Assembly (NCBI RefSeq): GCF_034044635.1
Contig: NZ_JAXCLX010000005.1
Location: 54,807-118,806 of the forward strand
DNA: 64,000 nucleotides
DNA from: Dongia rigui
GTDB taxonomy: Bacteria > Pseudomonadota > Alphaproteobacteria > Dongiales > Dongiaceae
Direction: 5' to 3'
Shown here: piece by piece, positions 15,941 through 26,216 of the stretch
Position numbering within the stretch: the first letter of the stretch is position 1
Layout of the letters: each line of letters begins with the position of its first letter
The notes under the pieces: model-generated
The model's input: only the letters and a program-made list of their open reading frames with translations
What the model was told of the DNA's origin: nothing
The model's database searches: none
Translations under genes and position numbers: made by a program

Positions 15941-18900
15941 ATGGCGCTCACCGCACAAAACGATTACGACCGCGCCCTCGACGGGATCGCCACGGGCAAT
16001 GTCCTCACCGGTGTCGGCACGCAAGGCGGTGTCAACGGCCGCGACGCTGGCGTGGGGCTCTCGGTTCAATCCATCGCCATCAACGGCAACGGCGTCGATA
16101 TTCCAGCGGGCGGCAGCCTCACCTTCGGCGGCAATTACGGCACGCTCACCATTTTTGCCAACGGCAATTACAGCTATCAACGCACCGCCCCGAATGTATG
16201 GGCCAATGACATCTCCGGCCTCGAAGAACATTTCACCTACACGGTGAAGGATTCGGCCGGAAATACCCTGCCGGTCTCGTTTGATCTGTTCCTGCAATCC
16301 GACATCTCGACCGTCTACAACGTGGCGACGCAGACACATAATGGCACCGGCTTCGACGATTTCATCGATGCCGAGGGCCTGGTGGGCAAGGTCGATGGCG
16401 GCGCGGGGCAGGACCGCATTTTCGGCGGCGCCGGATCCAACTACCTCCTCGGTGGGGCCGGCAACGACTACCTCCTCGGTGGCGGCTGGGACGATACGCT
16501 CGACGGCGGTGCTGGTGCCGATAAGCTCGACGGTGACGTCGGCAACGATACCGCAAGCTATGCCAGCGCAAAGGCTGCCGTCACTGTCAATCTCGCCGAT
16601 GCGCTGCAGAACACCGGCGATGCCGCCGGTGACACCTATGTCAGCATCGAGAATCTGGACGGCAGTGCCTTCAACGACGTCCTTACCGGCGACGATAAGA
16701 ACAACACGATTCGCGGCATGGCCGGCAACGACATCCTGGATGGCGGCGCCGGGAATGACGTGCTGGAAGGTGGTGCGGGCGCCGACGATCTGCGCGGTGG
16801 CGATAGCGTTTACGATCTCGCCAGCTATGCCGGTTCCAAGGCGGGTGTCGAGGTCAACCTCGGCACGGGTCTGTTCAAGGGCGGCGATGCCGCCGGCGAC
16901 AAGGCGACCGGCATCGAAGGGCTGATCGGCAGCGACTTCAACGACAAGCTGACCGGCAGCGCCGACTCCAACTACCTCTACGGCGGCAAGGGTGACGATA
17001 TCCTGCGTGGCGGCGGCGGCACGCTGGACGTGCTCTATGGCGAGGACGGCAACGACCTGATGATGGCCGGCGCTGACCGTGAGCAATTCATCGGTGGCGA
17101 GGGCATCGACACCGTGAGCTATGCCGAATACAGCGGCGATATCGAGATCGACCTCACGGACATCAATGGCCTCAAGAGCACCTCCTGGGCGAAATTCGAC
17201 ACCTTTGCCGAGATCGAATGGATCCAGTTCGGTGCCGGTAACGACGTCCTCGTCGGCGATGGCGGCGACAATGGCGTCAAGGGTGGTGCCGGCAATGACA
17301 AGCTCTCCGGCGGCATCAACGATGACAAGCTCTATGGTGAGACCGGCAACGACACGCTCAATGGCGATCAAGGCGATGACGTGCTCGATGGCGGCATCGG
17401 CAACGATACGCTCTCCGGCGCTACCGGCAATGATCTGCTCTATGGTGGTGATGGCGACGACAAGCTCTCGGGCGGGGACGACAATGACGCGCTCCATGGC
17501 GGGGCCGGCAATGACGAGCTCGGCGGCGGCAATGGTGCCGACAACATCTATGGCGATGCCGGGACCGACAAGATCGATGGCGGCGATGGCGACGACACGG
17601 TCAATTTCGCGGACTCGACGGCCGCTGTCACGATCGACCTCGTCAACGGCGCTCTTAATGCCGGCGATGCCAAGGGTGATACCTACCTCAATATCGAGCG
17701 CTATGTGCTCAGCCGCTTCAATGACAAATTCTACGGCGCCGGCGGCAACGATATCGCCTCGGCGGGCGACGGCAATGATATCATCGACGGCCGCGACGGT
17801 GACGACACGCTGGATGGCGGCAATGGCACGGACCAGGTCCTGGGTGGCATCGGCAATGACAGCCTCTATGGCAATAGCGGCAACGATACGCTCGATGGTG
17901 GTGCCGGCAACGACACGCTGGAAGGCGGCGATGGCGACGACAAGCTGACGGGTGGCGAGGGCGACGACGCGTTCGGGGGCGGCGACGGTCGAGATACGAT
18001 CGACGGTGGTGCCGGCAATGATTCGCTTGATGGCGGCCGCGGTGATGACAAGCTGTCCGGCGGTGACGGCGAAGATAGCCTGTTCGGTGGTGAAGACAAC
18101 GATACGCTGGATGGTGGTGCCGGCAACGACAGGCTGAACGGATTCTACGGCAATGACGTAATCAATGGTGGCGACGGCGATGACAATGCTGCTGGGAACG
18201 CAGGCGATGACACCATAAACGGTGATGCCGGCAGCGACTCCTTGTCGGGCGAAAGCGGCAATGATCGGCTGAGCGGCGGGATCGGCGAGGATTACCTCTC
18301 TGGCGGCGACGGCAATGACATCATCAATGGCGGCGCCGATAGCGATCACCTCTATGGCGAGGCCAACAACGATCAGTTGAATGGCGGCGCCGGTGACGAT
18401 TTCATTTATGGCGAGGCCGACAACGACACGCTGCAAGGCGATCTCGGCAATGACGTGCTGGTTGGCGGCAACGGCAACGATAAGCTCGATGGCGGCGACG
18501 CCAATGATCAGCTCTATGGCGGACCGGGTGATGACGTGCTTGTTGGCGGTGCCGGTGCCGACCTCCTCTCTGCCGATGCGGAGGGCACCGACACGCTGAC
18601 CGGCGGCGCCGGCGCGGATACCTTCTCCATCAACACCACGATCTTTGGCGAAGTCGCAACGATCACCGATTACAAGGCCGGCGAGGATTTCATCCTCCTG
18701 CCGAATGTCCCCAATGGGCCGGGCGATTTCGCGCAGGATCTCTATGATGCCGGCATTCGCGGCTACACCAGCGGCAACACCCTGACCATGACCTGGGGCA
18801 TGGGCACCAGTTCGCTCACGGTCAAGAATTGGGCCGGCGCGCAGGTCGACAGTGTCGATTCACTGGCCTGGGCGCTGCAGCATCAGCTCGTCAACACGGG

Positions 18901-21900
18901 CGCCAATGCCGATTACGACCGCGTGGCAGACGGCGTCGCCGCCGGCAACGTCATCACGGGTGTCGGCACGCAAAGCGGTGCGCAGGGCCGCGATATCGGC
19001 ACGGGCCTTGCCGTCACCAAGATCGCCTTCGGTGCTACCAGCATCGACGTGCCGGCGGTCGGCAATATCGCGATCGATGGCCAACATGGCACGCTCACCA
19101 TCTATGCCAATGGCAGCTACAGCTACCTGCGCACCGACCCGGCCGATAGCGGTGAGGAGGATCAGTTCACCTATACGCTGAAGAACAGCGCCGGCACCCT
19201 TACCACGGCGACGCTCGATATCGCAATCCTGCCGGAAGTCCGTCTCGGTCAAACGACAACAGATTATACAACCTTCACGGCGACCGCCTTCGACGACTAT
19301 GTCAACGCCGGCAACGCGCCCGGCAAGGTCGATGGGGGCGCCGGGCAGGACACCATCGTCGGCGGCAATGGCAGCAACCATCTGCTGGGCGGTGCCGGCA
19401 ATGATCGATTGTTCGGCGATGCCGGCAACGATGTGCTGGATGGCGGGGCAGGTGCTGACTACCTCGATGGCGGCGCCAATATCGACAAAGCGAGCTATCT
19501 GTCGGCGAAGGCCGGCGTCACCATCGACCTCGGTAATACAGCCGCCAATACGGGCGACGCCGCTGGCGATGTCTATGTCAGTATCGAGGCGTTTGAAGGG
19601 TCGACCTTCAACGATGTTGTGCGGGGTACGGCCGGTACGGATCAGGTATTGGGCAATGCCGGCAACGACACGCTGATCGGCAATGGTGGCTTCGACTATC
19701 TCTATGGCGATGCCGGCAATGACATCCTGCAGGGCGGTACCGATAACGACCGCCTGACCGGTGGTGCCGGTGCCGACCAGCTGTTCGGTGGCGATGAAAC
19801 GCGCGACGAAGCCGAATACACAACGTCGAATGCCGGCGTCACCGTCAATCTCGAAACCAATGTGAATGCCGGCGGCGATGCCGCCGGCGACAAGCTCTTC
19901 GGCATCGAATCCCTGATCGGCTCGGCCTTTGGCGACAAGTTGACCGGCAACGCGGTCGAGAACTGGCTCGATGGCGGCGGCGGCAACGACGTGCTCGATG
20001 GTGGCGGTGGCAACGATACCCTCATAGGCGGCGCTGGTGACGATCTCCTCATGGCCGGGGCCGATGTTGATGCCCTCTATGGCGGCATTGGCGAAGATAC
20101 GGTGAGCTATGCCGGTTACACCGGCAACATCATCATCGAACTGTCCGCCCCGATCAAGAATACCGGCTGGGCGATCGGTGACACCATCGGCACGGATGTC
20201 GAATGGATCCAGACGGGCAGCGGCAGCGACATGCTGACCGGCAGCGTCAACAATGATGGTTTCAAGGGTGGCGCTGGCATCGACTTTATCGATGGCGCCG
20301 GCGGCGACGATCGCCTGTATGGCGAGGACGGGAATGACCGCATCTCCGGTGCTGGCGGCAACGACCTCCTCGTCGGCGGCAATGGCGACGACCTCTTGGA
20401 GGGCGGCAGCAGCAACGACTTTCTTTATGGCGATGCCGGCAATGACGAGCTCAAGGGTGGCACCGGCGACGACTGGATCTTCGGCGGTGCCGGCAACGAC
20501 ACGCTGACCGGCGAAGCCGGCGGCGATCTTATCTCCGGCGGTGCCGGCGCCGATGCGATCGACGGCGGTGCCGATTTCGATGAGGTTACATTCGACACGG
20601 CCACGGCGGCCGTCACCATCGACCTCAAGAACAATGCGCTCAACACCGGCGACGCCAAGGGCGATACCTATCAGAACGTCGAGTCCTTTTACCTCAGCAA
20701 GTTCGCCGACAAATTCTACGGCACCGACCTTGCCGACGCCGTCATAGGCGATGATGGCAACGACATCATCGATGGACGTGGTGGCGATGACGATATTGGC
20801 GGCGGCGCCGGTGCCGACCAGCTGACAGGTGGCGACGGCAATGACGAGATCTTCGGCGATGCCGGCAATGACAAGATCGATGGCGGCGCCGGAAACGACA
20901 TGATCGATGGCGGCGAGGGCGACGATCTGATCGATGGCGGCGCCGGCGAGAACAGGCTCTATGGCAGTTTAGGCAACGACAAGATCACCGGCGGCCTCGA
21001 CTTCAACTACATCTATGGCGAGTTCGGCAACGACATCCTCACCGGCGGCGGGGGTAACGATTACCTCAATGGTGGTAACGATAACGACCAGATCTTCGGT
21101 GGTGGCGGCAACGACACAATCGAGGGTGGCGCCGGCAACGACATCGTCCAGGGTGGCCTCAGCGTTGACACAATCTATGGCGGGTCCGGCACCGATACGC
21201 TGTCCGGCAATGAGGGCAACGACACGCTGTGGGGCGATGCCGGCGATGACAAGCTGGATGGCGGTGCCGGCAACGACATCATCCATGGTGGCGATGGCAA
21301 TGACGTCATCATCGGTGGTGCCGCCAACGAAACTGTCTCCAACGAGCTGCTGGGCGATGAAGGCAACGACACGATCACGGGTGCCGGCGGCAACGATTAC
21401 ATGGTCGGCGGCGACGGCAACGACATGTTGACCGGCAATGCCGGCAATGACGATCTTTATGGCAATGCCGGCATTGACGTGCTGAATGGCGGTGACGGCG
21501 ACGACGATCTCTATGGCGGTGGCGGCAACGATACGCTCAGCGGCGGGGCCGGCAATGACGTGCTCCAGGGCGAAGGCGGCGGCAACAAGATGGATGGCGG
21601 TACCGGCGATGACTATCTCTTCGGCGGCGATGGCAATGACGTCATCATCGGCGGCACCGGCAACGACCTGCTTTATGGCGGCGAAAGCGGAATCGACACG
21701 CTGACCGGCGGTGCCGGTGCCGACGATATCTATATCGGCACCAACGACACCGGCACGGTCACGGTCACCGATTTCAAGTTCGGCGAGGACAGCATCGCCT
21801 TCTACGATGTGGTGGACGGTGCCGCCGGCGATGACCTCCAGGATTTGATGGAGGCGGGTTTCCACGCCAGTTCCAATGGCACGACCTTGACCATCACCTG

Positions 21901-22012
21901 GCATGACGGCGAGTCGCAGGCGATCTTCAAGGGGTGGACCGGCGGCCAGGTCGATGGCATCGACTCACTGGGCGCGGCCCTTGGCGATTTTCTCATTGTG
22001 CATCCCGCCTGA
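15941..22012 (+). CDS. Giant RTX (Ca2+-binding repeat) secreted protein, internally duplicated
   Basis: 2023 residues without an N-terminal signal peptide, as expected for type I secretion. The protein is two copies of one module. Copy one (1-984): a VCBS/cadherin-like domain (about 1-115), then many GGxGxDxLx nonapeptides with an occasional beta-helical AAVTVNLADAL-type insertion, then a C-terminal DTLTGGAGADTFSI-DFILLPNVPNG-type domain (about 884-975). Copy two (about 985-2023) repeats this order, opening with NADYDRVADGVAAGNVITGV against NDYDRALDGIATGNVLTGV in copy one, and ending in a second DTLTGGAGADDIYI domain that should hold the secretion signal. No enzymatic domain is visible. It is probably an extracellular adhesin or matrix protein. 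No ABC/MFP/TolC genes lie in the window. Confidence 0.9.
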   Translation: MALTAQNDYDRALDGIATGNVLTGVGTQGGVNGRDAGVGLSVQSIAINGNGVDIPAGGSLTFGGNYGTLTIFANGNYSYQRTAPNVWANDISGLEEHFTYTVKDSAGNTLPVSFDLFLQSDISTVYNVATQTHNGTGFDDFIDAEGLVGKVDGGAGQDRIFGGAGSNYLLGGAGNDYLLGGGWDDTLDGGAGADKLDGDVGNDTASYASAKAAVTVNLADALQNTGDAAGDTYVSIENLDGSAFNDVLTGDDKNNTIRGMAGNDILDGGAGNDVLEGGAGADDLRGGDSVYDLASYAGSKAGVEVNLGTGLFKGGDAAGDKATGIEGLIGSDFNDKLTGSADSNYLYGGKGDDILRGGGGTLDVLYGEDGNDLMMAGADREQFIGGEGIDTVSYAEYSGDIEIDLTDINGLKSTSWAKFDTFAEIEWIQFGAGNDVLVGDGGDNGVKGGAGNDKLSGGINDDKLYGETGNDTLNGDQGDDVLDGGIGNDTLSGATGNDLLYGGDGDDKLSGGDDNDALHGGAGNDELGGGNGADNIYGDAGTDKIDGGDGDDTVNFADSTAAVTIDLVNGALNAGDAKGDTYLNIERYVLSRFNDKFYGAGGNDIASAGDGNDIIDGRDGDDTLDGGNGTDQVLGGIGNDSLYGNSGNDTLDGGAGNDTLEGGDGDDKLTGGEGDDAFGGGDGRDTIDGGAGNDSLDGGRGDDKLSGGDGEDSLFGGEDNDTLDGGAGNDRLNGFYGNDVINGGDGDDNAAGNAGDDTINGDAGSDSLSGESGNDRLSGGIGEDYLSGGDGNDIINGGADSDHLYGEANNDQLNGGAGDDFIYGEADNDTLQGDLGNDVLVGGNGNDKLDGGDANDQLYGGPGDDVLVGGAGADLLSADAEGTDTLTGGAGADTFSINTTIFGEVATITDYKAGEDFILLPNVPNGPGDFAQDLYDAGIRGYTSGNTLTMTWGMGTSSLTVKNWAGAQVDSVDSLAWALQHQLVNTGANADYDRVADGVAAGNVITGVGTQSGAQGRDIGTGLAVTKIAFGATSIDVPAVGNIAIDGQHGTLTIYANGSYSYLRTDPADSGEEDQFTYTLKNSAGTLTTATLDIAILPEVRLGQTTTDYTTFTATAFDDYVNAGNAPGKVDGGAGQDTIVGGNGSNHLLGGAGNDRLFGDAGNDVLDGGAGADYLDGGANIDKASYLSAKAGVTIDLGNTAANTGDAAGDVYVSIEAFEGSTFNDVVRGTAGTDQVLGNAGNDTLIGNGGFDYLYGDAGNDILQGGTDNDRLTGGAGADQLFGGDETRDEAEYTTSNAGVTVNLETNVNAGGDAAGDKLFGIESLIGSAFGDKLTGNAVENWLDGGGGNDVLDGGGGNDTLIGGAGDDLLMAGADVDALYGGIGEDTVSYAGYTGNIIIELSAPIKNTGWAIGDTIGTDVEWIQTGSGSDMLTGSVNNDGFKGGAGIDFIDGAGGDDRLYGEDGNDRISGAGGNDLLVGGNGDDLLEGGSSNDFLYGDAGNDELKGGTGDDWIFGGAGNDTLTGEAGGDLISGGAGADAIDGGADFDEVTFDTATAAVTIDLKNNALNTGDAKGDTYQNVESFYLSKFADKFYGTDLADAVIGDDGNDIIDGRGGDDDIGGGAGADQLTGGDGNDEIFGDAGNDKIDGGAGNDMIDGGEGDDLIDGGAGENRLYGSLGNDKITGGLDFNYIYGEFGNDILTGGGGNDYLNGGNDNDQIFGGGGNDTIEGGAGNDIVQGGLSVDTIYGGSGTDTLSGNEGNDTLWGDAGDDKLDGGAGNDIIHGGDGNDVIIGGAANETVSNELLGDEGNDTITGAGGNDYMVGGDGNDMLTGNAGNDDLYGNAGIDVLNGGDGDDDLYGGGGNDTLSGGAGNDVLQGEGGGNKMDGGTGDDYLFGGDGNDVIIGGTGNDLLYGGESGIDTLTGGAGADDIYIGTNDTGTVTVTDFKFGEDSIAFYDVVDGAAGDDLQDLMEAGFHASSNGTTLTITWHDGESQAIFKGWTGGQVDGIDSLGAALGDFLIVHPA

Positions 22013-22016
22013 AGCG

Positions 22017-22030
22017 GGGTGCGCGCACCC
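22017..22030. terminator. 14-bp perfect palindrome between convergent genes
   Basis: GGGTGCGCGCACCC lies 4 bp after the RTX stop and 21 bp before the end of the convergent PLP-enzyme gene. There is no T run, so a terminator role is weakly supported. Confidence 0.3.
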
Positions 22031-22051
22031 TGCAGGGGCTGGTTCTGCCTA

Positions 22052-23203
22052 TCATCCCAAGGCATTGCCGCCTTTGAGGGCCTGGTCGAGATCGTCATAG
22101 AGATCGCCGGCATCCTCAAGCCCCACCGACAGGCGCAAGAGATCGCCGGGAACCGGGCTCCCCGGCCCCTCGATACTGGCGCGGTGTTCGATCAGGCTCT
22201 CGGTGCCACCCAGTGATGTCGCGCGCTGCCACAAGCCGACGCGCGCCGCCGTCGCCTTGGCGGCCTCGGTCCCTGCCTTGACGCGCACCGACAGCATGCC
22301 GCCGAAGCCGCCCTGCATCTGCGCCTTGGCGATCTCATGGCCAGGAAAGCCGGGCAGGCCCGGATAAAGCACGTCCGATATCGCCGGATGCTGCGCCAGG
22401 CGCTGCGCCAGTGTCAGCGCCGTCGCCGCCTGCTGCCGCACCCGGGGAAAGAGCGAGCGCATGCCGCGCAGCAGCAGCCAGGCGTCGACCGATCCCGGGA
22501 TGGCGCCCAGTTGATAGCGCACCTGGATGATACGCTCCCATGCTGCGTCCTTTTCCTTCGTCACCAAGGCACCGGCGCAAAGGTCGGAATGACCGTTGAG
22601 ATATTTGGTCGCCGAATGCATGACGATATCGGCACCCAGCTTCAGCGGTTGCGTAAAGACCGGCGTCGCCACGGTGGAATCGACCGCAAGGCGCGCACCG
22701 GCTGCGTGGGCAATCCTCGCGGCAGCGGCAATGTCAGTCACCGACCACAGCGGATTGCCCGGCGTCTCGATCCAGACCAGCTGCGTTTTCCCCGGCCGCA
22801 TTGCCTGGCGCAGTGCCGCAAGATCGCGCATATCCACCAGGGTTACCTCGATGCCCCATTCCGTGGCATAGGTCAAAAGCCAGTTGCGGAGCGACCAATA
22901 CATCAACTGCGGTGCGACGACATGGTCGCCTGGCTTCAACGCCATGAAGACCGATGTGGCCGCCGCCATGCCGGAGGCGAGGAGCGCCGCTGCCGCCCCA
23001 CCTTCAAGTTTGGCAAGCAGGGCTTCCGCCTGTTCGAAGGCCGGGTTCTGGTCGCGGATATAGGCGCGCTCCGTGCCATAATCCGGCGTGCGCAGGAAGG
23101 TGCTCGACATATGAATGGGCGGGTTGATGGCCTGCGTCGATGCATCGACCCATCCCAACCCTTGCGCCGTCAAGCTCTCCGGCCGCCAGTCCCGCTCCTG
23201 CAT
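22052..23203 (-). CDS. Trans-sulfuration (Cys/Met metabolism) PLP-dependent enzyme
   Basis: 383 residues of the cystathionine gamma-synthase/beta-lyase/methionine gamma-lyase fold. The PLP-binding Lys200 sits in SATKYLNGHSD and the PLP-ring Asp175 in LAVDSTVATP; the substrate-loop RTPDYGTERAYIRDQNP at about 38-54 holds the Tyr and Arg usually contacting PLP phosphate of the neighbouring subunit. The C-terminal GGTESLIEHRAS and LLRLSVGLED segments are family hallmarks. A GGAGCGGG ribosome site precedes the ATG. It stands alone, so whether it makes cystathionine, cleaves it, or eliminates sulfide cannot be settled from context. Confidence 0.9.
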   Translation of the reverse strand: MQERDWRPESLTAQGLGWVDASTQAINPPIHMSSTFLRTPDYGTERAYIRDQNPAFEQAEALLAKLEGGAAAALLASGMAAATSVFMALKPGDHVVAPQLMYWSLRNWLLTYATEWGIEVTLVDMRDLAALRQAMRPGKTQLVWIETPGNPLWSVTDIAAAARIAHAAGARLAVDSTVATPVFTQPLKLGADIVMHSATKYLNGHSDLCAGALVTKEKDAAWERIIQVRYQLGAIPGSVDAWLLLRGMRSLFPRVRQQAATALTLAQRLAQHPAISDVLYPGLPGFPGHEIAKAQMQGGFGGMLSVRVKAGTEAAKATAARVGLWQRATSLGGTESLIEHRASIEGPGSPVPGDLLRLSVGLEDAGDLYDDLDQALKGGNALG

Positions 23204-23370
23204 CGTCCCGCTCCTTCACATGAAATGCGGGCGCAAGAGTGCGGAGTCATCGGCTTGTCCGCAAGTCCTCAAGAGGCCTTAGGCAACGGATACCGGTCAT
23301 GCGCCTTTCTCAACCGCCTGGGTGCAGGCATCCTGGCGCATAAGCGCATCTTTGCGGGGAATGCCGCGGT

Positions 23371-25872
23371 TCAGGTTGCTTTCAGCGCCCCTTTCCGGCG
23401 CAGGCGCTCCAGCAGGGCCGGCAAGGTGGTACGCGATGCTGCGGCGCGCTCGAAGGTGCCGCGCAACATCGTGCCGGTGCTGGCGATCACCTGCACTTCC
23501 AGTGGCGCATCGACGTCCTGGATTTCCAGGCGCACATGTGGCGGCTTGCCCATATCCTCCTTCAGCTCGAAGGCGGCACCGCCGCGCGAGATATTGAGGA
23601 TCGATGCCTCGATCCACTTGTCGCCCACCATGGCCCGGCCCGGGATCGGGTGTTGCAGCCGGTCATCGGCGCCGCGGTCGACTTCGGTCGTCACCGTGCG
23701 GATCGAGTGCACCACGGCGTTCTGCAGCGCATGCACCACCTGCTGGATACGGCCGGAAAGATCGCTCACCTCAAGCGCCCGCTTCTGCGCGTCCTCGGCC
23801 TTATCGGAGACTTCCTTCATCTGCTCGGTGACGGTGCCGGTCGAGGTCGCTGTTTCTGCGATATTGCGCGAGATCTCGGCGGTGGCCGCCGCCTGTTCCT
23901 CGATTGCCGTGGCGATGCTGGCGGCAAAGCCGTCGACTTGGCGGATCTGATCGCCGATGCCGCGCACCGCTTCGGCCGCGGAATCGGTTGCCTGCAGAAC
24001 GCGCGCCACGGTGCGGCCGATCTCCTCCGTGCTGCGCGAGGTCTGTGCCGCCAGGTTCTTCACCTCATTCGCCACGACGGCAAAGCCCTTGCCGGCTTCA
24101 CCAGCCCGCGCCGCCTCGATGGTAGCGTTCAATGCCAGCAGGTTGGTCTGGTTGGCAACGTCCTGGATGATGCTCGCAAATTGCGAAATCTGTTGCACGA
24201 CGGTGGTCAGTTCGCCGATCGCGGCGGTGGCCTTCTCCGTCGTCTCGACGGCGGTGCGGCTCACGGCGGTGGTTTGCGTCACTTGGCCGCTGATCTCGCG
24301 GATCGAGGCGGAGAGTTCCTCGGCCGAAGCGGCGACCAGCTGCGCATTCCCCAGCGCCTGCTGCGAGGCCCCGGACACCGAATGCGACCGGTCTGTGACC
24401 GCCAGCGCCGCATCACGCAACACGCCGGCGCCCTGCGTCATCTCACCCACCAGATCGGCCACCGAACGCACGGCGGTACCGGTCTCGCTTTCCACCTTGT
24501 TGGCCATGTCGCTCATGGCGACTGTGCGATCGCGATTGGCTCGGACCGAGAATTCCTCGCGCTCCAGATCGGCGAAATGAACCTTGAGGGTAAAGGTCTT
24601 GACCGCCTTCGCCATCATGCCGATCTCGTCCTTGCGGTCGATACCGGGAATGACGTCGACCTTCTGCCCGGACGCCGCGCGATCGGTGCTGCGCGCAATC
24701 TGTCCGATCACCCGCGCCACATGCCCGACGGCGAGGATGGCCAGGATAAGAGCGAAGACCGCGACCACGATCGGCACCATCGACAGCTTGAAGATCAGCT
24801 CAACCAGGTCGGTGCCGCTGACAAGGGCCTTGCCGGCATCGTCGCGCTCGGTGTCGATATAGGTGGTGGTGAGCAGCGACAGCTTGTCGAGGTCGCCGGT
24901 GATCTTCTCTGCCGTCGCATCAAAATCACCCATGATCTTGTTGCCGCCAGCCGGACCCTCGGCGATGAAGGCCTGTGCCATGGTGACGCCCATATCGTAA
25001 TAGGGGCCGCTTGCCGCCAGCACATCGTCGAGCGCCTGGACGATTTCCGTCTGGTTCAGATCGGTGGCGATCTCCTTGGCGCGGGCGACGTCCTTGCCCA
25101 GTGCCTCCTTGAAGGCTGCCGCTGTATCAAAGCCGTCGTTGAGCCCATCCTTGCCCTGCGTCGCCGAAATGTCCGTCAGCCATTGCTGGATCTGCACCAC
25201 ATCGAAGCGGATGTCCTTCGTCGCCGCGAGCAGCGGAATGGCCTTGTCGACCAGATGCTGGCTCTCCGCTTTCGCACTCTGCATGGCATCGTCGATGCGG
25301 CTCAGCGCCCACAGGCCGCTGCCGATCATCAGCCCCACAGCCACAGCCAGCAGTGCTAGGGCCGAGAACACCTCGATGCGGAAATTCTGCATCTTCTGCC
25401 GCAGGCGATGCCACTTGCCGTCCTTGACGACCTGGCCGTCCTCGACGGTCAGGCCCTTGGCCGTACCTGCCTGGAACTGGGCATAGATTTTGCCGGCCGC
25501 CGCCACTTCCTCGCGCGTGGGCTTGGTGCGGATGGACAGGTAGCCGCTGATCTTGTCACCGTCATAGATCGGCGAGACATTGGCCCGCACCCAATAGAAA
25601 TCACCAAGCTTGGTGCGGTTCTTCACCAATCCGGTCCAGCTGTCACCGCGCTTGCAGGCGCGCCACAGATCGGCAAAGGCGCCCTTGGGCATATGCGGAT
25701 GGCGCACGATGTTATGCGGCTGGCCCATCAACTCGGCTTCCTCGAAGCCGCTGATATCGATGAAGGCCTGGTTGACGAAAGTGATCCGCCCACCCGCATC
25801 GGTTTTCGACACGATCGGACGATCGGCATCCAGCAGGATCTCGCGATCGGTGATGGGCTCATTCAAACGCAT
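23371..25872 (-). CDS. Methyl-accepting chemotaxis protein with N-terminal Aer-like PAS and C-terminal PilZ domain
   Basis: 833 residues. Residues about 15-125 are a PAS domain of the Aer type (HPHMPKGAFADLW and FYWVRANVSPIY motifs), probably sensing redox or oxygen. A membrane helix at about 165-190, a periplasmic four-helix region, a second helix at about 365-385 and a HAMP domain follow. The signalling domain (about 480-720) contains the hairpin tip DVANQTNLLALNATIEAARAG. After it comes a PilZ-like domain (about 735-815) with the conserved NISRGG but without the second Arg of RxxxR (it reads RLQHPIPG). A GGAGAG ribosome site precedes the ATG. Isolated gene; partner che genes must lie elsewhere. 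Confidence 0.92.
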   Translation of the reverse strand: MRLNEPITDREILLDADRPIVSKTDAGGRITFVNQAFIDISGFEEAELMGQPHNIVRHPHMPKGAFADLWRACKRGDSWTGLVKNRTKLGDFYWVRANVSPIYDGDKISGYLSIRTKPTREEVAAAGKIYAQFQAGTAKGLTVEDGQVVKDGKWHRLRQKMQNFRIEVFSALALLAVAVGLMIGSGLWALSRIDDAMQSAKAESQHLVDKAIPLLAATKDIRFDVVQIQQWLTDISATQGKDGLNDGFDTAAAFKEALGKDVARAKEIATDLNQTEIVQALDDVLAASGPYYDMGVTMAQAFIAEGPAGGNKIMGDFDATAEKITGDLDKLSLLTTTYIDTERDDAGKALVSGTDLVELIFKLSMVPIVVAVFALILAILAVGHVARVIGQIARSTDRAASGQKVDVIPGIDRKDEIGMMAKAVKTFTLKVHFADLEREEFSVRANRDRTVAMSDMANKVESETGTAVRSVADLVGEMTQGAGVLRDAALAVTDRSHSVSGASQQALGNAQLVAASAEELSASIREISGQVTQTTAVSRTAVETTEKATAAIGELTTVVQQISQFASIIQDVANQTNLLALNATIEAARAGEAGKGFAVVANEVKNLAAQTSRSTEEIGRTVARVLQATDSAAEAVRGIGDQIRQVDGFAASIATAIEEQAAATAEISRNIAETATSTGTVTEQMKEVSDKAEDAQKRALEVSDLSGRIQQVVHALQNAVVHSIRTVTTEVDRGADDRLQHPIPGRAMVGDKWIEASILNISRGGAAFELKEDMGKPPHVRLEIQDVDAPLEVQVIASTGTMLRGTFERAAASRTTLPALLERLRRKGALKAT

Positions 25873-26166
25873 GTCACTCTCCTCGTCGGCAGGACCTCGT
25901 GTAGGACCCGCTCGAACTTTTCAACAATGAGTTCAATGTGCAGAGAAGTGGCGAAAAAACTGTTAAAAGCTTGCCGCCGCGGAACGCGGAAGATGGTGCC
26001 ACCGATACGCGCGCCCCTCCATCGGGGAACGATATGCGTTCCTAGCGAATGCAGGTTCGCCACCTGGTTTTCGTCTCAATTGACGGCTGATCAAGGTTGC
26101 GATTCCTACACGCGCCGATGGAGGGCGCGGCGAGAGGACCGGTCCTGCTCCAAGACCTTTTCGGAG
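25873..26166. other. Intergenic region upstream of the chemoreceptor gene
   Basis: About 290 bp between the divergently pointing end of one operon and the chemoreceptor start. I see the chemoreceptor ribosome site and a moderately AT-rich stretch at 25915-25970 that may hold its promoter, but no clear gene, repeat or RNA. Confidence 0.4.
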
Positions 26167-26196
26167 AAAAAGGCGGGTGGGATCACTCCCCCCGCC
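26167..26196 (-). terminator. Rho-independent terminator of the oxidoreductase operon
   Basis: On the minus strand GGCGGGGGGA-GTGA-TCCCACCCGCC (10 pairs with one bulged A) is followed directly by TTTTT, 20 bp after the stop of the oxidoreductase gene. Confidence 0.8.
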
Positions 26197-26216
26197 CGTC
26201 CCCTTTGGCATCGAGG

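Noticed and set aside
15839..18436. An 865-codon open frame on the minus strand within the RTX gene
   Set aside because: Its Val/Ile/Ala-rich repetitive product is the reverse complement of regular RTX codons.
15941..22012. Regular repeated DNA resembling a CRISPR or satellite array
   Set aside because: The period is a codon-phased 27-bp-like unit in one long coding frame with varied silent sites; there are no unique spacers and no cas genes.
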